Assembly: GCA_027449725.1 (NCBI GenBank)
Contig: DAIDLB010000168.1
Location: 1-5,234, forward strand
DNA length: 5,234 nt
Direction: 5' to 3'
From: Chlamydiota bacterium
Lineage (GTDB): Bacteria > Chlamydiota > Chlamydiia > Chlamydiales > SM23-39
Shown here: one piece after another, positions 1 to 5,234 of the stretch
How positions within the stretch are numbered: position 1 is the stretch's first letter
How the letters are laid out: each line of letters begins with the position of its first letter
The notes under the pieces: model-generated
Told to the model about the DNA's origin: nothing
Seen by the model: the letters and a program-made list of their open reading frames with translations, nothing else
Databases searched by the model: none
Made by a program: the position numbers and the translations under genes

Positions 1-672
1 TCAAACGAAACGGCGCCCCTCTTCCTACCGGTCGCAAACGACCTAGCCTATTTCAAAGCCTACCCAACTCAGAAAAATATCGCGGCAATCAAAAATGCGT
101 ATAAAAACGCCGTCCACACCGTCGACACTCTCTTCGGCCGGTTCCTGTCCGAAACCCCCGGCATAGAAGACGCCATCGTCGTCTTTACCGGAGACCACGG
201 CCAAGAGTTCTTTGAGTACGGCCATCTGTTCCATCTCTCGGAGCTCAACAACGTGCAGACCGAGGTGCCGATCTACTTTCAACTCCCGAAAAAAGAGGCT
301 CCCCAGCCGGAGATTGCATCCCACATCGACATCTTCCCGACGATTTTGGATGCGCTAGCGCCCGGCATTGCCCTGCCGGCTGCACTGAAAGGAGAGTCGC
401 TGTTGCAGTCTAGAAAGTGGCCTTTTGTCGCAATGGCCCGCTACAATGCGAGCCGGCCTCCCTGCGAAATCGCCCTCCATAACGGCAAACACAAACTGAT
501 CGCCCGCTTTTCCAATCAACGGGCGATCTATGAGTCTCCGTCCCTCTCCATCCTCTCTTTGAGAACGGCCGAGGAAAAGCTCCTTAAAGAAGAAACCCAG
601 GATTTGGAATCCTGGGTCGAAAAGGAATTTGGCGATGGCCTCAAGAGGCTATTTACCAAACCGCATCATTGA
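1..672 (+). CDS. C-terminal part of a membrane-anchored sulfatase/alkaline-phosphatase-fold enzyme (5' truncated by window)
   Basis: The frame is open from the first base, so the true start lies upstream; 223 residues are visible before the TGA at 670-672. The metal-site motif TGDHGQEFFEYGHLFH (D at 193-195) is followed by VPIYF and then SHIDIFPTILDAL, the usual order at the end of the LtaS/YejM/sulfatase fold. The family hydrolyses or transfers phosphate or sulfate esters on the outer face of the inner membrane, typically on envelope lipids or polymers; the substrate here cannot be read. It is a clear paralogue of the gene starting at 3623, matching across the DHG motif, VPIY and the H-D-FP segment. 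One difference stands out: the paralogue has LFHGTHLN where this protein has LFHLSELN, so the second histidine is missing and activity may differ. Its stop overlaps the convergent minus-strand gene by 7 bp. Its last 80 bases also contain that gene's probable terminator. Confidence 0.85.
   Translation, partial: SNETAPLFLPVANDLAYFKAYPTQKNIAAIKNAYKNAVHTVDTLFGRFLSETPGIEDAIVVFTGDHGQEFFEYGHLFHLSELNNVQTEVPIYFQLPKKEAPQPEIASHIDIFPTILDALAPGIALPAALKGESLLQSRKWPFVAMARYNASRPPCEIALHNGKHKLIARFSNQRAIYESPSLSILSLRTAEEKLLKEETQDLESWVEKEFGDGLKRLFTKPHH
586..617 (-). terminator. Probable intrinsic terminator of the minus-strand effector-like gene, inside the convergent coding region
   Basis: A perfect 10-bp inverted repeat, ACCCAGGATT (595-604) and AATCCTGGGT (608-617), has a 3-base loop. 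Read on the minus strand it is followed at once by TTCTTCTTT (594-586), a U-rich tract. It starts 48 bases past the minus-strand stop at 666-668. On the plus strand the bases that follow are CGAAAAGG, so it would not terminate the plus-strand gene. The site is translated as part of the C-terminus of the plus-strand enzyme, so these bases serve two purposes. Confidence 0.65.
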
Positions 673-1964
673 TTGTTCTGCTCGATGAAATGGTCGATCT
701 GATCCCTCAATTGTTGGACGATGGGGAAATCCGCGATTCCAGGTTCTCTGACCAATTTGGAGACTTCTTTCGCTATTTCAAGCTTCGTTTCCAAGTCATT
801 AGACTTGTGAAAACGCTGCATACATCTACGAAGGTCAAGGACTGCTTCCTTTTGGCCATCGGACATTCCGATTCCGCTGTAGATGAAATAGTTCAGTTCC
901 CTGATCGAAGTGCCGCTTGAGAGCACGACTGCCAATCCCTGTGTTTTCGGATCGAAAGGCCGCAATTTAGGCTCTCCCGTAGTTTCGTCCAAACCAAAGT
1001 AATCTTCAAGGTTCGCTTCGAGATCGCTTACCTTATAAACCTTCTTGGACCATGCATCGACGACGACGGCGGAAGGCCCCCAGGTTTTATAGTTTTCGGG
1101 ATCCGAGTCGGGTTCGCGTCCGATGACGAGAAAGGCGTGGTCGCCATTCGTGATGTAAACGATGTCTACGGGGACGTTCCACATTCCTTTTTCCAGCGCC
1201 TTAAAGAAAGCGACGGCAGCCATTTCTCCACAATTGCCGATGTGGGTGCCAACCGCATATTTTGCAGCCGATTTCATATACGCGAATACCCCTCCGCCTT
1301 CTTGCTCAGCTTCATCTGAAGCTACCGCCCGTTCAACGAGAAAACAAAAATCGTGTTTAACGTCGGAAAATGCAGCAGCAACATCCGGGGAAGCTCCCTG
1401 CTTTCTTGCCTGTTCTTCAATGAGCCTTTTGCTTCGAGGCATATTATTTACCGAGAAGCGAACGTCTTTACCCGTTTCGAACAGGATTTCTTCGCCCAAT
1501 CGAAGGTTAGAAGCCAAGCCTCTGTCTGCCGCCAATGGGGGCCGTGTCCGGTTCTGTGCAGGCACGGCGCATTCCGATTGGGATCGGGACAATTTGAAAA
1601 GAGCCCCGTAGCAGTTTTGAAATTCTTCCAACTTGAGTTGATTCATTTGCAAATGCTCTTGTTCCCGGTCGACATGCGCGCCGGCTGCAAGGTTCCCGAC
1701 AACTCCCATTCCCTGAAATACGGAGACCGCCGCGGCTGCAACAACCTGAAGTCCCTGAAAAGCGGTATTTACAACGACGCTCGTGCTGTTTGTACTGCCA
1801 CGGCCGCATAAATTATTTGGGGTATTGGTTTCGCTGGCAGAGCACCACAATGCGGCTAAGCCGAGACCACAGGCCGCTACGCCTGCAATAGCGCCGCCGA
1901 TTCTTATAGCATTTTTAAAATAACTAGATTGCGTTGGTTGCGATGACTGATCAATTGCGCTCAC
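666..1964 (-). CDS. Inc-like membrane protein with papain-like Cys-His-Asp domain; candidate secreted effector
   Basis: This 432-residue protein belongs to no named family I recognise. The N-terminus is rich in Ser, Thr and Gln (MSAIDQSSQPTQSS), as in type III secretion signals. Two hydrophobic stretches follow, about residues 19-41 and 62-95, separated by a polar Ser/Asn/Thr-rich loop. That bilobed pattern is the hallmark of chlamydial inclusion membrane (Inc) proteins. A polar helical region (about 98-130) leads to a domain with GNCGE (C245), NGDHAFLVIG (H276) and VVVDAW (D303). The order Cys-His-Asp and the spacing fit papain-fold (clan CA-like) proteases, deamidases or transglutaminases used as effectors. 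A charged helical tail (about 368-430) ends it. The start is GTG at 1964, fixed by GGAGGT six bases upstream; the nearby ATG at 1969 is out of frame and meets TGA after one codon. Triad assignment is from motifs only; enzymatic type and target are unknown. Confidence 0.8.
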   Translation of the reverse strand: MSAIDQSSQPTQSSYFKNAIRIGGAIAGVAACGLGLAALWCSASETNTPNNLCGRGSTNSTSVVVNTAFQGLQVVAAAAVSVFQGMGVVGNLAAGAHVDREQEHLQMNQLKLEEFQNCYGALFKLSRSQSECAVPAQNRTRPPLAADRGLASNLRLGEEILFETGKDVRFSVNNMPRSKRLIEEQARKQGASPDVAAAFSDVKHDFCFLVERAVASDEAEQEGGGVFAYMKSAAKYAVGTHIGNCGEMAAVAFFKALEKGMWNVPVDIVYITNGDHAFLVIGREPDSDPENYKTWGPSAVVVDAWSKKVYKVSDLEANLEDYFGLDETTGEPKLRPFDPKTQGLAVVLSSGTSIRELNYFIYSGIGMSDGQKEAVLDLRRCMQRFHKSNDLETKLEIAKEVSKLVREPGIADFPIVQQLRDQIDHFIEQNNQ

Positions 1965-1970
1965 AACATA

Positions 1971-1976
1971 ACCTCC
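1971..1976 (-). promoter_or_regulatory. Strong ribosome binding site GGAGGT that fixes a GTG start
   Basis: The minus strand reads GGAGGT at 1976-1971, then six bases, then GTG at 1964-1962. The only other close start, ATG at 1969-1967, runs ATG TTG TGA, and an in-frame TAA at 1982-1980 blocks any earlier start. Together these decide the start of the effector-like gene. Confidence 0.85.
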
Positions 1977-2002
1977 ATTTTATTGTTTATATGTAACGAT
2001 AA

Positions 2003-2031
2003 ATTATATTACATTTACAATTAATTAACAA
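2003..2031 (-). promoter_or_regulatory. Sigma-70-type promoter of the effector-like gene
   Basis: The minus strand carries TTGTTA (2031-2026) as the -35 box, a 17-base spacer, and a perfect TATAAT -10 box (2008-2003). Transcription would begin near 1996, giving a leader of about 30 bases that includes the GGAGGT site. The surrounding 120 bases (1981-2100) contain only 24 G or C. Confidence 0.75.
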
Positions 2032-2036
2032 TAATT

Positions 2037-2046
2037 GAGTGCACTC
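2037..2046. promoter_or_regulatory. Perfect 10-bp palindrome just upstream of the -35 box; possible operator
   Basis: GAGTGCACTC is a perfect palindrome in otherwise very AT-rich DNA. Its centre lies about 45 bases upstream of the predicted transcription start, a usual place for an activator or regulator site. No regulator is identified, and a 10-bp palindrome can occur by chance. Confidence 0.35.
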
Positions 2047-2051
2047 TTTAT

Positions 2052-2087
2052 AAATAAAAGAAGAAGTCAATAAATATTTTGATTGAC
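2052..2087 (-). terminator. Possible weak intrinsic terminator of the thioredoxin reductase fusion gene
   Basis: On the minus strand GTCAAT (2087-2082) pairs with ATTGAC (2071-2066), with a mismatch and two further A-T pairs inside, followed by TTCTTCTTTTATTT. It lies 52 bases past the TAA at 2142-2140. The stem is AT-rich and weak. The U tract begins with the same TTCTTCTTT as the terminator at 586-617, which adds some support. It would separate this gene from the promoter at 2003-2031. Confidence 0.4.
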
Positions 2088-2139
2088 ATTGCTAATCAGA
2101 GTTCGATGAAGTGGAACGGGCATACACCCAAACAAAAAA

Positions 2140-3522
2140 TTATTTTGAATCAGCCTTTAGATGCGAAAGAAGCTCGCTGATCTCTTGTTCGCCGACTTTT
2201 TTCTCCTCAACTCCGCCTTGCTCGTTGATGAGAAGCACGGTCGGCATCGCTCGGATCCGATAGTTTTTCATGAGCTCTTGCATCGTATCCACATTGACTT
2301 TGAGGAATTTGTACTTGCCGCTCAGCTCTTTGGCGCTCGATTCGAGCGCCGGAGCGATTCTCTTGCAGGGGCCGCACCAGGTTGCATAGAAATCGACCAC
2401 GAGGGGCGAGCCCGATTTGAGTTCGTTTTCAAACTGCGCAACGGAGGAAATTTCGATGACGGCAGCGGATCCGTTGTCCGCAATCGCTTTTTCCATCGCC
2501 TTTTGTTCGCGGTAGGCGGCGATAAGAGCAGGAGCCTGGGCCGACAGCTTTGACTGGATAGCCAAGGCCGCGCGCGCTCCGGCCCCTGCCGCTGTGACAG
2601 CCTGTCTGTCAAGGGCATCCACCGCATCTCCCACCGCATAGACGAAGGGGACGGAGGTCTCCTGCCCCTCTTTCAATACGATGTAGCCGGAAGGATCCAG
2701 ATCCAGCTGGCCCTGGAAAAGAACCGTATTCGGAGTCGATCCGATGGCGAGGAAAAGACCGTCGAGGGGAAATACTCCCAGGTCTTTTAAAACGACGCCC
2801 GTAACTCCCTCGTCATTGCCGACAACTTCTTCCACTTCAGTGTTGAAATGGATCTCGATATTCGGCTGCTCGAGCAGCGCCTTCTTCCGCGCTTCATCGG
2901 TCGCCCTGAGAAAATCTTTGCGGACGAACAGATCGACTTTTTTTGCGATATTGGAAAGATAGAGCGCTTCCAATACAGCGCTGTCTCCCCCGCCGACAAT
3001 CCCAACATGTTTATTCCGGTAGAGCGATCCGTCGCAAATCGCGCAGTTCGAAACCCCTTCGCCCCAATACTTTTCCTCGCCCTTTACGCCAAGATAATTC
3101 GGTTTAGAGCCGGTGGCAATGACGCAGCTCGCAGCGTAATAGGTTTTCATCTCCGCCGGATTATCCACTTTGCGCGTGACGATTTTAAAAGGACGTTGGG
3201 AAAAGTCGACGCTCACAACCTCTTCTTCACGGATATCTGCGCCTACCGCAATCGCCTGGGAGCGGATCTGCTCCATCAGCTCGGCGCCCCGGATCTTCAA
3301 TATGCCGGGCCAATTCTCCACGTCCTCCGACTGGGCCAATGCGCCGCCCGGCTTCGCTCCTTCAAATACAATGGGCTGAAAATGGGCTCTGGCGAGATAG
3401 ATCGCAGACGTCCCTCCGCCGACGCCGCCCCCGATCACAACCGAGGGGATAACAGCTTCTTCTGCAGACAAGGAAAAAGAACTCAGCAGCAAGGCGAACA
3501 ACGTAAAAATTTTACAACGCAT
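2140..3522 (-). CDS. trxB: Exported thioredoxin reductase-thioredoxin fusion protein
   Basis: This 460-residue protein joins a complete FAD/NAD(P)H thioredoxin reductase to a complete thioredoxin; the pair would pass electrons from NAD(P)H to disulfides. In order: a Sec-type signal peptide (residues 1-20, MRCK then a Leu/Phe core, ending SLSA); FAD motif GGGVGG (31-36); redox pair CAIC (C160, C163); nucleotide motif GGGDSA (177-182); VRKDFLR (200-206), matching the HRRxxxR phosphate-binding motif of NADPH-dependent enzymes with His to Val and Arg to Lys; GDAVDALDRQAVTAAG near 298-313; a linker near 329-350; and thioredoxin with WCGPC (382-386) and cis-proline in AMPT (P427). A natural reductase-thioredoxin fusion is known from Mycobacterium leprae, but an export signal is not expected for an NADPH enzyme. 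There is no twin-arginine motif. I chose ATG at 3522 because a promoter and an AAGAGA site fit it; GTG at 3558 would add 12 residues and keep the hydrophobic segment. Confidence 0.92.
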   Translation of the reverse strand: MRCKIFTLFALLLSSFSLSAEEAVIPSVVIGGGVGGGTSAIYLARAHFQPIVFEGAKPGGALAQSEDVENWPGILKIRGAELMEQIRSQAIAVGADIREEEVVSVDFSQRPFKIVTRKVDNPAEMKTYYAASCVIATGSKPNYLGVKGEEKYWGEGVSNCAICDGSLYRNKHVGIVGGGDSAVLEALYLSNIAKKVDLFVRKDFLRATDEARKKALLEQPNIEIHFNTEVEEVVGNDEGVTGVVLKDLGVFPLDGLFLAIGSTPNTVLFQGQLDLDPSGYIVLKEGQETSVPFVYAVGDAVDALDRQAVTAAGAGARAALAIQSKLSAQAPALIAAYREQKAMEKAIADNGSAAVIEISSVAQFENELKSGSPLVVDFYATWCGPCKRIAPALESSAKELSGKYKFLKVNVDTMQELMKNYRIRAMPTVLLINEQGGVEEKKVGEQEISELLSHLKADSK

Positions 3523-3528
3523 TTGCGG

Positions 3529-3534
3529 TCTCTT
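3529..3534 (-). promoter_or_regulatory. Weak ribosome binding site supporting the ATG at 3522
   Basis: The minus strand reads AAGAGA (3534-3529), six bases before ATG at 3522-3520. It is a partial match to AAGGAG, but the spacing is right. The rival GTG at 3558 has GGAAGG only four bases away and would lie inside the predicted promoter. Confidence 0.45.
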
Positions 3535-3548
3535 AACTGGAAAGCACC

Positions 3549-3577
3549 ATTCAACCACATTTCCTTCCCCCTGTCAA
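3549..3577 (-). promoter_or_regulatory. Predicted promoter of the thioredoxin reductase fusion gene
   Basis: The minus strand has a perfect -35 box TTGACA (3577-3572), a 17-base spacer and TTGAAT (3554-3549), which matches 4 of 6 bases of TATAAT. Transcription would start near 3542, upstream of ATG 3522 but downstream of GTG 3558. If it is real, it rules out the longer start for this transcript. Confidence 0.45.
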
Positions 3578-3585
3578 TGTTCTCC

Positions 3586-3614
3586 TTGTTTCGACAAATT
3601 GAATGAGCTAGATT
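3586..3614 (+). promoter_or_regulatory. Tentative promoter for the downstream sulfatase-fold gene
   Basis: TTGTTT (3586-3591), 17 bases, then TAGATT (3609-3614) is a weak match to sigma-70 boxes. The start point would fall only one or two bases before ATG 3623, leaving almost no leader. No strong ribosome site is seen (only GAAAAGAA), so translation may be weak or near-leaderless. The gene may instead be read from another promoter. Confidence 0.2.
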
Positions 3615-3622
3615 GAAAAGAA

Positions 3623-5234
3623 ATGACTATAAAAAAGCCTCCTCGCATCCCGAATCCGGAACCAGGAATCAACTACCTCTATTTCCTCTCGTTTTTTCTC
3701 GTTTTGCTCGTTTTGACCCTCTCCCATTTCCTTAGGGCAACGCAGCCCCATTGGGGCACCCACCTCTTTTTCCTCTGCTATGCGCTCGGCCAGGCCCTTC
3801 TCGAAGTTTTCTGTTTCATTCTCCTCGCCTACGCCATCCACCGGAGCGCCCCCCGCTGGACCTTCAAAATCTACGCCGGCCTCCTCTTCTCACTCCTCCT
3901 CGCCCATTTCGCCAATTTCACGCTCGTCCGCCTGATGGACGTCTCGCTCTCCTATTTTTTCAAATTTTTCTTTGGCAGAGGTCTTGACCATTTCCGCGTC
4001 GCCTTCCTATCGATGAATATGAACCCGACTATGATCGGCCTCATCGTCGGAGCCATCCTTCTCGTGCCGATCGCGGGAATTGCGATCTATTGGGCAACGC
4101 ATCAGATCTCGCTCAAAAAGCCGTTGAACCTCTCCCAAAAACAGCTCTTTTCCGCCGCAGGCGCTCTCGGGCTTCTCCTTCTCCTCCTCGATCTCATCGC
4201 CAGAGATCATTTGAGCTGCGACATCCACAATAAATACAAAAAAACCCTTCCGCTTGGATCGACCTTCCTCTCTCCGGCAGCCCATATAATTCCTTTGCAA
4301 GCGACTCTCAGCCCACCGCGAAAAGAAGAGGAACTGCAGCGCCGGCTCGAAGCACTTTCTTTCAATGAAGAGGTGCAGCCCAACGTCTTTTTATTTGTCA
4401 TCGAAACCTTGCGCCGAGACTTCATCACCGATTCGATTGCGCCCAACATAAGCGCCTTTGGCAAAAAGCACCTCGCCCCCGAATCGACGTTTTCCAACGC
4501 AAACTCAACGCATGTCTGCTGGTTTTCCATCTTCCACTCCACACTTCCCTTTCAATGGACGCACATCCGGGATACCTGGGAACAGGGAAGCATTCCCCTG
4601 CAGCTCTTGAAAAAGATGGGCTACCGGATCCGCGTCTATACCGCCGCAGACTTGCACTATTTCAACATGGACCAGATCCTTTTTGGCAAAGAGCGGCAGC
4701 TGATCGATTCGATCGTCGATTTTTCAACGCTCCGAGCGGAACCGTGCGAGCGCGATGCGCGTGCGATTGGAGCGCTGATTGCAGATCTGCCGAAACACCG
4801 GGAAAAAACCCTCTTTCTCATCTTCATGGACTCCACCCATTCCGAATATAGCTCTCCTGCAGGGATGCAGCCCTTCCAGCCTGCGGCGGCCTCGATCGAC
4901 TACCTCGTGATCTCCGAATCTGCGCCCGATCTCGCAAAACTACAAAACCGCTACCGGAACGCCATCCATTGGGTCGATCATTTAGTCGGACATTTTTTCT
5001 CAGAGCTAAAGCAAGAGGGTCTCTATGATGAGAGCTTGATCGCGCTCACCGGCGACCACGGAGAGGAATTTTTTGAAGGGGGGGCCCTTTTTCATGGAAC
5101 CCACCTCAACGATTGGCAGCTCCGAGTCCCCATCTACTACAAATTTCCGGGCAAGGCCCCGGGGCCCGTAGCTCCCATTTCTTCGCATCTCGACCTCTTT
5201 CCGTCGATCCTTCACTCCCTCACTCAAGACCTCA
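3623..5234 (+). CDS. Five-helix membrane-anchored LtaS/YejM-like sulfatase-fold enzyme (3' truncated by window)
   Basis: The frame is open from ATG 3623 to the window end (537 codons). TGA at 3614-3616 blocks earlier starts. Five hydrophobic helices (about 17-37, 47-72, 81-103, 136-158, 174-193) precede a soluble domain from about residue 250, the architecture of lipoteichoic acid synthase (LtaS) and YejM/PbgA, with the catalytic domain outside the inner membrane. Metal and nucleophile residues can be placed: E261 in FVIETLRRD, T296 in NSTH, H406 in MDSTHSEY, and D478-H479 in TGDHGEEFF, then H491 and H494 in LFHGTHLN. They match LtaS E255, T300, H416, D475 and H476. The LtaS glycerol-phosphate contacts (H347, W354, R356) appear replaced by T340, F347 and M349, so the substrate is probably not polyglycerol phosphate. 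It is a paralogue of the gene ending at 672 and is divergent from the thioredoxin reductase fusion. A G7 run lies in the catalytic motif. Confidence 0.9.
   Translation, partial: MTIKKPPRIPNPEPGINYLYFLSFFLVLLVLTLSHFLRATQPHWGTHLFFLCYALGQALLEVFCFILLAYAIHRSAPRWTFKIYAGLLFSLLLAHFANFTLVRLMDVSLSYFFKFFFGRGLDHFRVAFLSMNMNPTMIGLIVGAILLVPIAGIAIYWATHQISLKKPLNLSQKQLFSAAGALGLLLLLLDLIARDHLSCDIHNKYKKTLPLGSTFLSPAAHIIPLQATLSPPRKEEELQRRLEALSFNEEVQPNVFLFVIETLRRDFITDSIAPNISAFGKKHLAPESTFSNANSTHVCWFSIFHSTLPFQWTHIRDTWEQGSIPLQLLKKMGYRIRVYTAADLHYFNMDQILFGKERQLIDSIVDFSTLRAEPCERDARAIGALIADLPKHREKTLFLIFMDSTHSEYSSPAGMQPFQPAAASIDYLVISESAPDLAKLQNRYRNAIHWVDHLVGHFFSELKQEGLYDESLIALTGDHGEEFFEGGALFHGTHLNDWQLRVPIYYKFPGKAPGPVAPISSHLDLFPSILHSLTQDL

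Noticed and set aside
638..649. GCCTCAAGAGGC hairpin near the end of the first gene
   Set aside because: The stem is only 4-5 bp and no T-run follows on either strand, so it is not a credible terminator.
792..807. CAAGTC/GACTTG 6-bp hairpin with a 4-base loop downstream of the first gene
   Set aside because: It is followed by TGAAAACG on the plus strand with no T-run, so it does not support termination of the first gene.
1162..1811. Two plus-strand open frames of about 150 codons opposite the effector-like gene
   Set aside because: They lack ribosome sites and recognisable motifs, while the minus-strand gene has a promoter, a strong ribosome site and motif content.
2083..2088. Consensus TTGACA on the plus strand in the spacer
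   Set aside because: No -10 box follows at 16-18 bases and no plus-strand gene lies downstream; it is one arm of the possible terminator stem.
2332..2350. Perfect 9-bp inverted repeat with a single central base inside the thioredoxin coding part
   Set aside because: It is within conserved coding sequence, has no U tract, and is plausibly chance in GC-rich codons.
2865..2878. 14-bp perfect palindrome GCTGCTCGAGCAGC in the reductase coding region
   Set aside because: It is explained by Leu-Leu-Glu-Gln codons on the minus strand; no second copy or regulatory setting was seen.
2848..3606. A 252-codon open frame on the plus strand, opposite the thioredoxin reductase
   Set aside because: The opposite strand encodes a fully recognisable enzyme with all family motifs; this frame shows no domain and arises from codon bias.
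3608..3841. A minus-strand open frame of 77 codons opposite the start of the sulfatase-fold gene
   Set aside because: It is very Glu/Lys/Arg-rich, as expected from the complement of CTC/TTC-rich membrane-helix codons, and it is antisense to a convincing five-helix protein.

Overview
The window reads as chromosomal DNA from a host-associated, probably obligate intracellular bacterium; a member of the Chlamydiae is the best guess. The reasons are a cysteine-protease-like protein with a chlamydial Inc-type bilobed hydrophobic region near its N-terminus, compact genes of roughly balanced base composition, and one very AT-rich promoter island (24 G/C in the 120 bases 1981-2100). The taxonomic call is inference, since no marker gene is present. 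No RNA gene, CRISPR array, insertion sequence or integrase is visible.

Layout. (1) Positions 1-672, plus strand: the C-terminal part of a membrane-anchored sulfatase/alkaline-phosphatase-fold enzyme whose start lies before the window. (2) 666-1964, minus strand: a 432-residue protein with an Inc-like double hydrophobic segment and a Cys-His-Asp triad (C245, H276, D303), a candidate secreted effector. It has its own promoter (2003-2031), a strong GGAGGT ribosome binding site and a GTG start. Its likely terminator lies inside the 3' end of the convergent gene. (3) 1965-2139: AT-rich spacer carrying that promoter, a 10-bp palindrome and a probable terminator for the next gene. (4) 2140-3522, minus strand: a thioredoxin reductase-thioredoxin fusion that begins with a signal peptide. 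(5) 3523-3622: short divergent promoter region. (6) 3623 to the window end, plus strand: a paralogue of the first gene, with five membrane helices and an extracytoplasmic LtaS/YejM-like catalytic domain, cut at its C-terminus.

How the genes relate. Two same-strand paralogous envelope enzymes flank a two-gene minus-strand block. The block's genes look like separate transcription units, each with its own promoter and terminator. Three of the four products are predicted to act at or beyond the inner membrane: two envelope-modifying phosphatase/transferase-type enzymes and a disulfide reductase. The fourth looks like a host-directed protein. The two most unusual elements are the Inc-like protease candidate and the exported reductase-thioredoxin fusion.
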